DNA of 64,000 nt from Bacillus sp. 1780r2a1 (GCA_024134725.1 CP099863.1:2227501-2291500); one strand, 5' to 3'. Shown: positions 1 to 7,904, numbered from the stretch's first letter. The notes: generated by a model not told the origin, from the sequence alone. Program-made: numbers and translations.

Positions 1-776
1 ATAGCTACCGCAGGATCTAGAAACACGAGAACTGAAATGACGTTTGATGATAAAAATCGTAAACTATCAAAAAACAGTAAATAGACGATACCAGTATGTA
101 CGATGCCTGTTATAGCTACAACCATCCAGTTAATCGCAGATAGTTCAAAAAAAGAATGAAAGGTAACGATCGGCATCAGCATAAAAATTCCAACCAGAGT
201 TTGTAAAAACGTCGTCGCATAGGGACTTAGCTCTCTAATCCCTTTACCTGCTAGGGTAGTGAATGCGTAAAAGAGCGCAGCTAAGAGTCCCCAAACCACC
301 CCTGAAGAAAGTAAATCGTTCATTGATGTACCAGCACTAACCCCTGAAATCAAAAGAGTACCGATAAAACAAATCGCCAGTGACACAACTGATATAGGGG
401 TTAGCTTTTCTTTATATAGGATAGCTCCTAAAAATAAAACAAACACCGGTGCCAAATGATAGATTGAAATAGCGACCGTAACGGACGTTTGTTCAAATGC
501 TTTAAATAAAAACACCCAGTTTAATACAAGAAAAACGCCGCAGATCAACGTCTGGATAACATCTCTTTTACTCCACTTTTCTTCTTTATACTTTCCAGTT
601 AACATCCAGCAAGCGCTTAAAAATAGAGTCGCACACACACACCTAACAAAAACAAGCTCCACTGACTGTAGATTAGAGCGCTCTGAAAAGAAGCCGATTG
701 AACCAAAAATAACCATGGATACAATCATCTTTAGCTTAGCAGATGAAGAGTTGAGAGATGCTTGATTGTGATTCAT
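1..776 (-). CDS. EamA/DMT-family transporter, C-terminus cut by window edge
   Basis: The frame is open from an ATG at 776 to the first base of the window, so the C-terminus lies outside. The ATG is preceded by AGGAGGTGCAAGGA, a very strong ribosome site. The about 258 visible residues are almost all hydrophobic helices separated by short charged loops, with the internal repeat and the motifs of EamA (DUF6) drug/metabolite exporters, such as FGSIGFF near the N-terminus, AISIYHLAPVFV in the middle and LVFLDPAVA at the cut end. Members of this family export small metabolites or amino acids; the substrate cannot be told. It is divergent from the vmlR leader. Family call is confident, function is not. 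Confidence 0.85.
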   Translation of the reverse strand, partial: MNHNQASLNSSSAKLKMIVSMVIFGSIGFFSERSNLQSVELVFVRCVCATLFLSACWMLTGKYKEEKWSKRDVIQTLICGVFLVLNWVFLFKAFEQTSVTVAISIYHLAPVFVLFLGAILYKEKLTPISVVSLAICFIGTLLISGVSAGTSMNDLLSSGVVWGLLAALFYAFTTLAGKGIRELSPYATTFLQTLVGIFMLMPIVTFHSFFELSAINWMVVAITGIVHTGIVYLLFFDSLRFLSSNVISVLVFLDPAVA

Positions 777-870
777 TCCTTGCACCTCCTATAAAATTGA
801 ATCTATTTTACCATAAATATCCTAAACAGAACTGGTAAATCTAAAAAAAGGATTTATTTTCTACATAGGG

Positions 871-899
871 TTGCCGATTGTTTTTAAGCATGCTACAAT
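871..899 (+). promoter_or_regulatory. Sigma-A promoter of the vmlR leader
   Basis: TTGCCG (871-876) and TACAAT (894-899) are separated by exactly 17 bases. Transcription would start near 906, about 17 bases before the leader peptide start and about 237 bases before the vmlR start codon. Confidence 0.7.
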
Positions 900-922
900 T
901 TTCACTAATAAACACGAGAGGA

Positions 923-967
923 ATGATGGATGAACAATGGATAACTAACCTAATTTTTTACGTTTGA
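923..967 (+). CDS. Putative leader peptide of vmlR (MMDEQWITNLIFYV)
   Basis: A 14-codon reading frame follows GAGAGGA just after the predicted transcription start; initiation may be at 923 or at the adjacent in-frame ATG at 926. Codons 8-11 (944-953, ACTAACCTAA) are complementary, with one bulge, to 995-1005, a segment that can otherwise form the antiterminator. A ribosome stalled on this frame would therefore free the antiterminator. Drug-sensing leader peptides upstream of ABC-F resistance genes are known. That this one is translated is an inference. Confidence 0.55.
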   Translation: MMDEQWITNLIFYV

Positions 968-1108
968 AATTTCATAATTTCAAGTCTTAAAAACTTAGGA
1001 TTAGTCTGCCCATTTTTCACCCCTCCCTACAAGCTCTCTGCTTATAGGCTTCTTTATGCGGGACAATAATGCGGACTCGACTAATCCTTCCAATAAAATT
1101 GGGAGGAT
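944..1108 (+). promoter_or_regulatory. Three-way attenuator (anti-antiterminator / antiterminator / terminator)
   Basis: Three mutually exclusive pairings can be read directly. ACTAACCTAA (944-953) pairs with TTAGGATTAGT (995-1005, one bulge). GGATTAGTC (998-1006) pairs perfectly with GACTAATCC (1079-1087). The latter overlaps the 5' arm of the terminator stem at 1084-1094. Ribosome occupancy of 944-953 would leave 998-1006 free to capture 1079-1087 and break the terminator, switching vmlR on. This is the logic of ribosome-mediated attenuation described for other ABC-F and erm genes. Confidence 0.7.
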
Positions 1109-1117
1109 TTTTTTATT
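1084..1117 (+). terminator. Leader terminator in front of vmlR
   Basis: ATCCTTCCAAT (1084-1094) pairs with ATTGGGAGGAT (1098-1108), 11 base pairs with one G-U and an AAA loop, followed by an uninterrupted T run. It lies only about 26 bases before the vmlR start codon, so it must be read through for expression. Confidence 0.8.
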
Positions 1118-1142
1118 CTCCCTGTACCAAAGGGATGATTCG

Positions 1143-2786
1143 ATGTTAGAACTACTACAATTAAAAGAATTGAAGCTTGAATTAAATGACTACACGCTGT
1201 TTAAAGATGTAAATGTAAGTATCCAGCAAGGTGACACTATCGGTATTATTGGTAAAAACGGTGCCGGCAAATCTACTTTGCTTCGCGTACTGACTGGAGA
1301 TATAAACCCGACAGGCGGAAAAATTCAGCACTTTCAGCCCAACATTTCCATTTCTATGGTTGAACAAGAAGCTCGTTCTTACTCATTTGAAGACTTGTCG
1401 GCATCAGAAGAAACGCTTTTAAGGAAATGGAACGTGCCAACCGGCAACTTTCAGCGGCTGAGCGGTGGTGAAAAGCTGAAAGCCCGCCTTGCAAGAGGTT
1501 TAGCGAACTATTCTGATCTTTTATTGTTAGATGAACCAACAAACCATCTAGATGCTGACAGCACGGCTCTTTTAATCAAAGAAATAAAGAAATACCGAGG
1601 AACGATCCTTTTGGTTTCCCATGACCGCTATTTTTTAGATCAGGTCGCAACAAAAATCTGGTCTATTGAGAATCAAAAAGTTATTGCACACAGCGGAAAC
1701 TACAGCGACTATATGAAACACCGTGAACAAGTTCGTCTCACCCAACAGCGAGAATACGAAAAGCAGCAAAAAATGAAAGAGCGCATCAACAATCAAATGA
1801 ATCAGCTTACCGCTTGGTCACAGTCAGGTCATGCACAATCAACAAAAGAAGAAGGTTTTAAAGAATATCACCGCGTCAAAGCCAAGCGTTTAGATTCACA
1901 GGTGAAGTCAAAACAAAAGCGTCTTGAAAAAGAGCTGGAAAAGTTTAAAACAGAAGCTCCCGCTGAGGAGTATCAGGTACAATTTTCATTTACTTCAACT
2001 CATAAGCACGGCAAGCGCTTTTTGGAAGTAAAAGACCTGGAAAAATCATTTATAGACCGTGCCTTATTTAAAGAAGCAAACTTCACGATTCAGCACGGTG
2101 AGAAAGTAGCGATTATAGGTCCTAACGGCAGCGGGAAAACGACGCTTTTACAAATGATAATGAAAAACGAAGCGCCGACCAAAGGCGAACTATGGATTTC
2201 CCCTTCCGCTCAAATTGGGTACTTAACGCAAGAAGTATTTGACCTTCCGCTTGACCAAACGCCAAAAGAGCTTTTTCATCGAGAAACATTTGAAGCTCGA
2301 GGGCATGTTCAAAACTTAATGAAGCATTTAGGCTTTGTCGCGTCACAGTGGAACGAGCCAATTGCGAACATGAGCATGGGTGAACGCGTAAAGTGTAAAC
2401 TGATGAAGTACATTCTAGAAGAAAAAGACGTTCTGATTTTAGATGAACCCACCAATCACCTTGACTTACCTTCTCGAGAACAGCTTGAAAAAACGCTAGA
2501 ACAGTATAGCGGAACGTTGCTGATCGTTTCCCATGACCGCTACTTCGTTGAAAAGGTTACTACTGTACAGCTAATTATTGAAAATGAACGCATGAACAAG
2601 CAGCTACAAACATCAGGCGATAAGCCAAGCAACATCGATGATAAAGAAAAGCTTCGCTTAACCCTTGAAACCGAGCGTCAGGAAGTGCTTGGGAAGCTAA
2701 GTTTTCTCACACCCAATCATAAGGATTATACAGAATTGGATTTGAAGTTTGTGGAACTAACGAAGAGAATTAAAGGGTTACAATAA
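1143..2786 (+). CDS. vmlR: ABC-F ribosome-protection ATPase, VmlR ortholog
   Basis: The 547-residue protein matches remembered Bacillus subtilis VmlR in length and along most of its sequence. There are two ABC domains: Walker A GKNGAGKST (residues 37-45) with LSGGE and LLLDEPTNHLD, and GPNGSGKTT with MSMGER and LILDEPTNHLD. A long charged linker between them is the antibiotic-resistance arm that reaches into the ribosomal peptidyl-transferase centre. There are no membrane segments, so it is a soluble factor that displaces drugs. VmlR confers resistance to virginiamycin M, lincosamides and pleuromutilins. An upstream in-frame ATG at 1056 lies before the leader terminator hairpin and has no ribosome site; the ATG at 1143 has AAAGGGATG. 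Expression is probably controlled by the attenuator. Confidence 0.93.
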   Translation: MLELLQLKELKLELNDYTLFKDVNVSIQQGDTIGIIGKNGAGKSTLLRVLTGDINPTGGKIQHFQPNISISMVEQEARSYSFEDLSASEETLLRKWNVPTGNFQRLSGGEKLKARLARGLANYSDLLLLDEPTNHLDADSTALLIKEIKKYRGTILLVSHDRYFLDQVATKIWSIENQKVIAHSGNYSDYMKHREQVRLTQQREYEKQQKMKERINNQMNQLTAWSQSGHAQSTKEEGFKEYHRVKAKRLDSQVKSKQKRLEKELEKFKTEAPAEEYQVQFSFTSTHKHGKRFLEVKDLEKSFIDRALFKEANFTIQHGEKVAIIGPNGSGKTTLLQMIMKNEAPTKGELWISPSAQIGYLTQEVFDLPLDQTPKELFHRETFEARGHVQNLMKHLGFVASQWNEPIANMSMGERVKCKLMKYILEEKDVLILDEPTNHLDLPSREQLEKTLEQYSGTLLIVSHDRYFVEKVTTVQLIIENERMNKQLQTSGDKPSNIDDKEKLRLTLETERQEVLGKLSFLTPNHKDYTELDLKFVELTKRIKGLQ

Positions 2787-2838
2787 GCATTCACTACTAG
2801 ATAAAAGCATGTGCAAAAACTCCTCATTATGGCAAAAA

Positions 2839-2863
2839 GCCTTACTTTTTAGTAAGGCTTTTC
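2839..2863. terminator. Bidirectional terminator between vmlR and the DUF5316 gene
   Basis: GCCTTACT (2839-2846) and AGTAAGGC (2851-2858) form an 8-bp stem flanked by AAAA on the left and TTTTC on the right. It serves convergent transcripts from both sides. Confidence 0.75.
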
Positions 2864-2865
2864 TT

Positions 2866-3072
2866 TTACAGAAAATACACAAGCCCTGCAGCGCTTAACG
2901 CCACAATTCCTACCAAACCAAACACCATAGATACTTTTGTTTTAACATTACGGTGTTCAGCCGTTTCAGAGTGAAAGTTCGCTCTTTGCTGCTCTCCATT
3001 TACCCAAGCTCCAATCGAAATTCCAGAAATGATGATAGAGATTATACCAATTACTAGAAATAACTTCACCAT
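2866..3072 (-). CDS. Small two-helix membrane protein, DUF5316-like
   Basis: This 68-residue protein has one hydrophobic helix at residues 3-24, a polar loop with NGEQQRANFHSETAEHR, and a second helix at about 48-67. AGGAGGATCCTGT precedes the ATG. The pattern resembles the DUF5316 family of short Bacillus membrane proteins, whose function is unknown. It is followed 12 bases upstream on the same strand by another small membrane protein gene, so the two may be co-transcribed. The family assignment is from memory and moderate. Confidence 0.6.
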   Translation of the reverse strand: MVKLFLVIGIISIIISGISIGAWVNGEQQRANFHSETAEHRNVKTKVSMVFGLVGIVALSAAGLVYFL

Positions 3073-3084
3073 ACAGGATCCTCC

Positions 3085-3327
3085 TTATATAAACAATTCT
3101 ATAATTCCTACCAATATACCAATCACAGCTCCTGAACATAGCCCCCACCATAAAAATAAACTGATTGGGTTTCCTAGATTCATTGCCTCGTGCCAAGATG
3201 CTTTGGTACGGTTATGTAGCTGATATCGTTTCAGTTGAATAAATTGATATATGTTGAAAGCCACAGACATAACAAGTAACACAACTAGTCCAGCTAAAAG
3301 CTGATTATTCATGTTCAACATATCCAC
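3085..3327 (-). CDS. Small membrane protein of unknown function
   Basis: The 80-residue reading frame starts with GTG at 3327, or with ATG at residue 3 or 6; none has a strong ribosome site. Two hydrophobic segments (about residues 9-29 and 57-79) flank a basic loop (QLKRYQLHNRTKASWHE), a typical small inner-membrane protein. I do not recognise the family. Short spacing to the DUF5316-like gene suggests a common transcript. Confidence 0.55.
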   Translation of the reverse strand: MDMLNMNNQLLAGLVVLLVMSVAFNIYQFIQLKRYQLHNRTKASWHEAMNLGNPISLFLWWGLCSGAVIGILVGIIELFI

Positions 3328-3420
3328 TTTTAGTATTTATTTACATATACGTATTTTAGGTTTAAAAAGTTTCACTACTATCCAATTATTCACTTTTTCT
3401 AGTAAACTTGAATGACAAGA

Positions 3421-3456
3421 AAAAGCGATTAGAAACTAAAGAGTCTAATCGCTTTT
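3421..3456 (-). terminator. Terminator of the padR-DUF2812 operon
   Basis: AAAAGCGATTAGA (3421-3433) and TCTAATCGCTTTT (3444-3456) are a perfect 13-bp inverted repeat. Read on the minus strand it ends in a T run, 20 bases past the DUF2812 stop codon. Confidence 0.85.
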
Positions 3457-3475
3457 CTCTGTTTGAGCTATTCAT

Positions 3476-4189
3476 TTAACCTTCGTTTCTCACTTTATGA
3501 AATAAAGACATAATCAGCCAAATCACTGCTGGAAAGACAGTTCCTCCAATAATCATATAGGCTAGCAGACGAGCTGAGTCATAATCACCGAATACCAAGA
3601 CAAGAACTGCCATTATGACAAGAGCAGTTGGTATAATTTTCAACAAAGCAACCGAACCCTTCTTTTCCTCCACTTTCCATTTATTATTATAGGATGCGAT
3701 GGCAGTCAAAGTTGCTGGAAAGGCAACAACTGTTAGCACGATACCAATCACAGTCAGCAGCGAATGTAAAACTCCAGAGCTCATTATCGTTCCCAACCAC
3801 GCAAGCGCTGTAAGTACTACTAATGAAATCGCGATATACCCCATGGAATTAGACAAGCTTTTATATTTTTCAACTAACGTCTCAGAGTCGCTATAAATCG
3901 CTTTTGTACCAGATTCTGCTCGAAACAAATGAATATCTCCTTCTGAAGTTACGTGAGACCACCCGGCGGATGCAAAAACATCAAAGTATTCATCTTCTTC
4001 TCCTACTTCAAGGGATCGGTAGTCTACGCTGTAGATATAGTCTGAGCTTTCTCCTTTTTCAAGCGTGTACCCCGAAAATTTAAAACCAGTAACGTGCCAT
4101 CCTTTTAAAGAAAATCGGCGTAATTTTTTCATATCCTTCTCTTCAGCAAAAGCAAGGCCACCTGACATGATGTACTTGGTTTGTTTCAT
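3476..4189 (-). CDS. DUF2812 membrane protein paired with a PadR regulator
   Basis: The soluble N-terminal part (about residues 1-115) contains the features of DUF2812, including FSLKGWHVTGF, YSVDYRSLE and DYFDVFASAGWSHV-like segments. At least four hydrophobic helices follow. Its start overlaps the end of the upstream padR gene by four bases (ATGA), so the two are translationally coupled. DUF2812 proteins are commonly encoded next to PadR regulators, and the membrane protein is probably the regulated output. Biochemical function is unknown. Confidence 0.85.
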   Translation of the reverse strand: MKQTKYIMSGGLAFAEEKDMKKLRRFSLKGWHVTGFKFSGYTLEKGESSDYIYSVDYRSLEVGEEDEYFDVFASAGWSHVTSEGDIHLFRAESGTKAIYSDSETLVEKYKSLSNSMGYIAISLVVLTALAWLGTIMSSGVLHSLLTVIGIVLTVVAFPATLTAIASYNNKWKVEEKKGSVALLKIIPTALVIMAVLVLVFGDYDSARLLAYMIIGGTVFPAVIWLIMSLFHKVRNEG

Positions 4190-4503
4190 TCTTCATCCTC
4201 CCCCAATCCCGTTTCAGCTAGTTCAATCATTATTTTTCTAAGGGTTACATCTTCTCTAAGCACAGTTCTTCCTACATCGGTAAGGAAATACGTTTTACGT
4301 CTTGAATCCGAAGCATCGTATAAGTAAATCCATTCTTTTTCTAAAAGCTTTTTAATAATGGTATACATGGAAGCGGGCCCTATTGTAATGGTGCCCTTTG
4401 ATGTTTCTTCGATTAAATTCATAATAGCATAGCCGTGTCTTGGCTTTGTTAAAGCTGCCATTATGTAAAACATTGAATCTGTTAACTGCTCTGTTTTTCC
4501 CAA
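4186..4503 (-). CDS. PadR-family transcriptional repressor
   Basis: This 105-residue protein has the winged-helix PadR signature: MFYIMAALTKPRHGYAIMNLIEE, GPASMYTIIKKLLEKEWIY and SRRKTYFLTDVGRTVL. It is the short PadR-s2 type, with a single C-terminal helix for dimerisation. The start is TTG at 4503, which sits two bases after AGAGGTGAGGA. Three TATATC-N7-GATATA palindromes lie immediately upstream and cover its promoter, so it is almost certainly autoregulated. It is coupled to the DUF2812 membrane gene. Confidence 0.9.
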   Translation of the reverse strand: MGKTEQLTDSMFYIMAALTKPRHGYAIMNLIEETSKGTITIGPASMYTIIKKLLEKEWIYLYDASDSRRKTYFLTDVGRTVLREDVTLRKIMIELAETGLGEDEE

Positions 4504-4515
4504 ATCCTCACCTCT

Positions 4516-4587
4516 TATATCACTTCAAGATATATCACATTGCGATATAACTAAATAAAATATATCATAATGTGATATAACTGTCTA
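4516..4587 (-). promoter_or_regulatory. padR promoter with three PadR operators
   Basis: On the minus strand, TAGACA (4582-4587) and TATATT (4559-4564) are 17 bases apart. Three 19-bp copies of TATATC-N7-GATATA occupy 4516-4534, 4531-4549 and 4561-4579. The last fills the -35/-10 spacer and the other two lie just downstream of the start site. Start-to-start spacings are 15 and 30 bases. Confidence 0.75.
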
Positions 4588-4649
4588 GATTAAAATTGGA
4601 TTTTATTTCAATATTAATGAAAGCAGAAAGTAGGTCTTCCAAATACAAA

Positions 4650-4677
4650 AGTGCGTTCTCACAAGAGAGCGCACTTG
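4650..4677 (-). terminator. Terminator of the DUF4241 gene
   Basis: AAGTGCGTTCTC (4650-4661) and GAGAGCGCACTT (4666-4677) form a 12-bp stem with one wobble and a four-base loop. On the minus strand it is followed by TTTTG. Confidence 0.7.
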
Positions 4678-4726
4678 AAGATTACCTTTATAAAGGTTAA
4701 CACTTTTATATAAAAGCAGTTTGTTT

Positions 4727-5269
4727 TTATTCCTCTTCTTCATCAAACCAAAAATCTAATAATACTGCGGCTATTTCTTGATTATCATATTGAACGTAAG
4801 CTGGATAGTAACCGTCACCTATGCCGGACATCGACACAACTCCACCAGGGACGATACTAGCTTCATATTCAGAAGATGCGACTGCATCGCAGCAAGCTAC
4901 ATAATACGTAAGACCTTCTTCATCCATATTAATCTCATGCACATTTTCCACTTCATATGTAATTGCGTCGTCTCTTCCATAAACAGATGCATCAAATATT
5001 CCTGCCGTGGCTGAATCTACTCCAACTTCTTTTCCAGTTTCAATCCAAGTATCAGTCATTTTAAAATCAGTGTGCGTAGCTACTAATTTACTTATCGTAA
5101 AATCATCTTCATAGAAAACTGTTGCGGTCCACTCACCCCTTTTAGCAGGTTCTAATTTCCATGCAAAATCGTCGCTGTCGTCTACCGCACACTCAATTGG
5201 ATAACACGGATCTGAGATGATAAGCTGAAGACTAGTCACATGAAAGCTACCTAATTTTTTACTATTCAT
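4727..5269 (-). CDS. DUF4241-like cytoplasmic protein
   Basis: This acidic 180-residue protein has no signal or membrane segment. VDSATAGIFDASVY in the middle and VSMSGIGDGYYPAYVQYDNQEIAAVLLDFWFD at the end are the recognisable blocks of DUF4241, a family of unknown function often found near toxin-immunity genes in Gram-positive bacteria. The early SDPCYPIE segment also recurs in that family. It is a single-gene unit with its own terminator. Confidence 0.65.
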   Translation of the reverse strand: MNSKKLGSFHVTSLQLIISDPCYPIECAVDDSDDFAWKLEPAKRGEWTATVFYEDDFTISKLVATHTDFKMTDTWIETGKEVGVDSATAGIFDASVYGRDDAITYEVENVHEINMDEEGLTYYVACCDAVASSEYEASIVPGGVVSMSGIGDGYYPAYVQYDNQEIAAVLLDFWFDEEEE

Positions 5270-5304
5270 CTTGTATTCCCCTAACTATTTATCTTACTTC
5301 TAAT

Positions 5305-5338
5305 AAAAATGGCACTATAAAAACATAGTACCATTTTT
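5305..5338 (-). terminator. Terminator of the beta-lactamase gene
   Basis: AAAAATGGCACTAT (5305-5318) pairs with ATAGTACCATTTTT (5325-5338) with one mismatch; on the minus strand the stem is followed by T-rich sequence. Confidence 0.65.
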
Positions 5339-5374
5339 GAGTTATCTTTTTATGAATTATTAAAAATTATTAAA

Positions 5375-6304
5375 TTAATGGCTTTTACCTTTGAGCGCTT
5401 TCACTACTTCTTTTGTTGCTTCTGCAATAAGCTTGTCGTCATACGAAGCATCTTTTTCATTACGACTTGAAAGCACTGCAAGAACAATAGGATCACCTTT
5501 CTTTGGCCAAATGACGGCAATGTCATTACGCGTTCCATATAATCCTGCCCCTGTTTTGTCCGCTACTTCCCAATTCTTTGGTACTCCTGAACGAATCAAT
5601 GCATCTCCTGTAGTATTTCGCTTCATCCAGTCAATTAAAAGCTCACGTTTTTCAACAGGAAGTGCATCTCCTAAAGTAAAAGCTTGAAGACTTGTAGCTA
5701 GCGCTTTCGCCGTACTCGTATCAGCGATTTCGCCTGGCTGTACATCATTAAGCTCCGGCTCAATTCGCACAGGATTTGTCACGTCATCTCCTAGTTCTCT
5801 AAGAGCTTTTTTAAATCCTATCGGTCCACCTATCTCTTCAAGAATAAGGTTTCCTGCTGTATTATCACTATAGCGAAGCGATGCATCAGATAGCTCTTTC
5901 AGCGTCATTCCTGCATCAACATATTTTTCTGTAATGGGGTTATAGTTCACTAAATCATCTCGCGTATATGTAATTCGTTTATCAAGGTCTTTAATGTCTT
6001 TTTGCTGCAGCAATACTCCCACAGCTAAAGCTTTGTGAGTTGAAGCATATCCAAATCGTTCATCAGGACGATATGAAATTACTTTGTTCGTACCTGTATC
6101 AAGCGCATAGACACCAAGCTTAGCGTCGTATGTATCCTCAAGCTTAGCAAGTTTTCTTTCAATTGTAGTCTCGTTTTTCATTTCAGCTGATGAGATATTT
6201 GCTCCAGAAAAGCCAATAAGCGATACGCATGAAAAAATTAAAACGGGTGCGACTGCTTTAAATTTCAAGCGATTAGAAATCCACTTCTTTAGCATCATAA
6301 TCAT
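5375..6304 (-). CDS. Secreted class A beta-lactamase
   Basis: The 309-residue protein hydrolyses beta-lactams outside the membrane. Residues 1-40 form a signal peptide ending SSA before E41. Class A motifs are present: S88-T-H-K91 (SxxK), S146-D-N148 (SDN), E182-P-E-L-N186 (the omega-loop general base) and the KTG in DKTGAG. The length and the EPELNDVQPGEIADTSTAKALA block match Bacillus penicillinases. The residue between Thr and Lys of the SxxK motif is His, whereas well-known Bacillus enzymes have Tyr, Ile or Phe there. Initiation may be at codon 1 or at the ATG two codons later (AAAGGTTGG upstream). No blaI/blaR regulator genes are adjacent. Confidence 0.93.
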   Translation of the reverse strand: MIMMLKKWISNRLKFKAVAPVLIFSCVSLIGFSGANISSAEMKNETTIERKLAKLEDTYDAKLGVYALDTGTNKVISYRPDERFGYASTHKALAVGVLLQQKDIKDLDKRITYTRDDLVNYNPITEKYVDAGMTLKELSDASLRYSDNTAGNLILEEIGGPIGFKKALRELGDDVTNPVRIEPELNDVQPGEIADTSTAKALATSLQAFTLGDALPVEKRELLIDWMKRNTTGDALIRSGVPKNWEVADKTGAGLYGTRNDIAVIWPKKGDPIVLAVLSSRNEKDASYDDKLIAEATKEVVKALKGKSH

Positions 6305-6437
6305 CCAACCTTTCCCTAATTAGTCATTTTACTGATAGCTTTATGGTACCATTTCTTAGGAGTAGTCGATGTGAGATATGTATGATACTCACATGATATA
6401 AATCTGAATATTCTTTCTATTAATGGTGCTAATCCAT

Positions 6438-6466
6438 AAAAAAACTCTTTCTTTTAATAGAAAGAG
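6438..6466 (-). terminator. Terminator of the ADP-ribosylglycohydrolase gene
   Basis: CTCTTTCT (6445-6452) and AGAAAGAG (6459-6466) form a perfect stem; on the minus strand it runs into seven Ts. Confidence 0.8.
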
Positions 6467-6494
6467 CTCTATTAATTTATAAGCTTGGACTTCT

Positions 6495-7454
6495 TCACTC
6501 TGCACAATGAAGGTAAAAGTGATCAAGAGTGTCCAGTATCTTCTTTTTACCTGCTAGCTGTTCAATCCACTTTGTTGGTATGCCATGCATTTCATAATAC
6601 ATACCTGCAAAAACTCCTGTTAAAAGAGCAACCGTATCGGTATCATTGCCAAGGTTTACAGCCATTAATACTGCATCAGCATAGTCATCAGCATGTAGCA
6701 AACACCACACCGCCGCTTCTAACGAATGCACCACATAGCCATCTGACTTGATGTCACCTCGGTGTAAATGAACAAGATCTGATTCAAGCAGCCTTGCATA
6801 ATGCTGAATTTCGTTCTCATACACTGTTCCCACTATGTGTTCTTGGCAAAACTCACTTAGCATCCGATTCGCTTCAAGCGGTGTCTTATCATTGTAAAGT
6901 GCGTTCATAAACTCTAGATATAAAATACATCCCAAGGTCGATCGCGGATGACGGTGAGTCACTTCGGCTATACGTTTAATCTCACCAATTCGTTTTTTCA
7001 CACTTTTTTCTTGAATGAGCGTAAAAAATAAAGGCGCAATTCGCATGAGCGCTCCGTTTCCATTGTCGTACTCAGAACTTCCTCCCCATTCTTCAAGTGG
7101 TAGTCCTTGCTTATAGCGATAAATTGCTTCATTTGTTGCAATGCCGATATCAAACATTTTGCCGTATGGGGTCCAGTATCCATTATCACGATAATGGGCA
7201 AACTTGTGCATCAACCCTACGTCATCTTCATTTTCTAGTATATTTTCAACTAAACACATCGTTAATGACGTATCATCAGACCACGTCCCAGGAGGTTGAT
7301 TATATGTACCATACCCTGTCATTTCAGTAACCTTAAATGAATCTCGATTTTTGAATTCTACCGGTACTCCCAGTGCATCTCCTACAATCCCGCCTAACAT
7401 CGCAGGATACAGCTTCCTTTTTAATAGTTGCTTATTATCTTCTTTACTTCCCAC
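6495..7454 (-). CDS. ADP-ribosylglycohydrolase (DraG-like) family protein
   Basis: The 319-residue soluble protein has the all-helical ARH fold signatures: GGIVGDALGVPVEF at residues 21-34, TWSDDTSLTMCL at 57-68 and NLGNDTDTVALLTG near 270. The acidic residues in these motifs bind the two metal ions of the active site. Family members remove ADP-ribose from proteins, nucleic acids or small molecules. The substrate here is unknown, and no ADP-ribosyltransferase lies beside it. It is a monocistronic unit with its own terminator. Confidence 0.88.
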   Translation of the reverse strand: MGSKEDNKQLLKRKLYPAMLGGIVGDALGVPVEFKNRDSFKVTEMTGYGTYNQPPGTWSDDTSLTMCLVENILENEDDVGLMHKFAHYRDNGYWTPYGKMFDIGIATNEAIYRYKQGLPLEEWGGSSEYDNGNGALMRIAPLFFTLIQEKSVKKRIGEIKRIAEVTHRHPRSTLGCILYLEFMNALYNDKTPLEANRMLSEFCQEHIVGTVYENEIQHYARLLESDLVHLHRGDIKSDGYVVHSLEAAVWCLLHADDYADAVLMAVNLGNDTDTVALLTGVFAGMYYEMHGIPTKWIEQLAGKKKILDTLDHFYLHCAE

Positions 7455-7537
7455 TGTATCAGCCCCTTATACTACCTTTTTTTTCGATCATATCATAAGT
7501 AAAAATATGCAGTCTCTTTGACTTATACTTAAAGAAG

Positions 7538-7559
7538 GCTCTTCTTTTTTAAGAAGAGC
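7538..7559 (-). terminator. Possible terminator overlapping the end of the 99-residue membrane protein gene
   Basis: GCTCTTCTT (7538-7546) and AAGAAGAGC (7551-7559) form a 9-bp stem whose loop holds the stop codon of the 7549-7848 gene. On the minus strand the downstream tract (CTTCTTT) is only moderately T-rich. Confidence 0.4.
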
Positions 7560-7848
7560 TTTTATGTTTCTTCTCTAAGAAGTAATAATATATATTCACC
7601 AGTGAAAAATAAACTACCGCTGAACCAAAAATAAAGGCTAAAAACTCTTTTAACTTTTTCCCTTTCAGCATTTCTTCTGTTTTTAAGTAAAGCTCCATAT
7701 TTTCATTCAGTGACACTAACGTTGTGAAGATTGAAAGGAGCATTCCAGCAATAGCAAAAATCCCGTACAGATTTAGAACGCTTCTAATCGTTAGCTTCTT
7801 TTTCACTACGACTTTTACTGGTTTAGACGTTTGGAGATTTGAATTCAT
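7549..7848 (-). CDS. Small two-helix membrane protein of unknown function
   Basis: This 99-residue protein has a basic N-terminus (KPVKVVVKKKLTIRSV), a hydrophobic helix at about residues 28-47, a polar loop (NENMELYLKTEEMLKGKKLK) and a second helix at about 68-90. The upstream sequence AAGGAGAGATGTC ATG gives a clear start. I do not recognise a named family, and no neighbour is obviously linked. Confidence 0.65.
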   Translation of the reverse strand: MNSNLQTSKPVKVVVKKKLTIRSVLNLYGIFAIAGMLLSIFTTLVSLNENMELYLKTEEMLKGKKLKEFLAFIFGSAVVYFSLVNIYYYFLEKKHKSSS

Positions 7849-7904
7849 GACATCTCTCCTTATCGAAATGTTATATTTTACTATTTTAGCATAAATAGTA
7901 AAAA

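Noticed and set aside
1056..1142. N-terminal extension of VmlR by 29 residues from ATG 1056
   Set aside because: The extension reads through the leader terminator hairpin, has no ribosome site and is not part of the remembered VmlR start; ATG 1143 fits family length (547).
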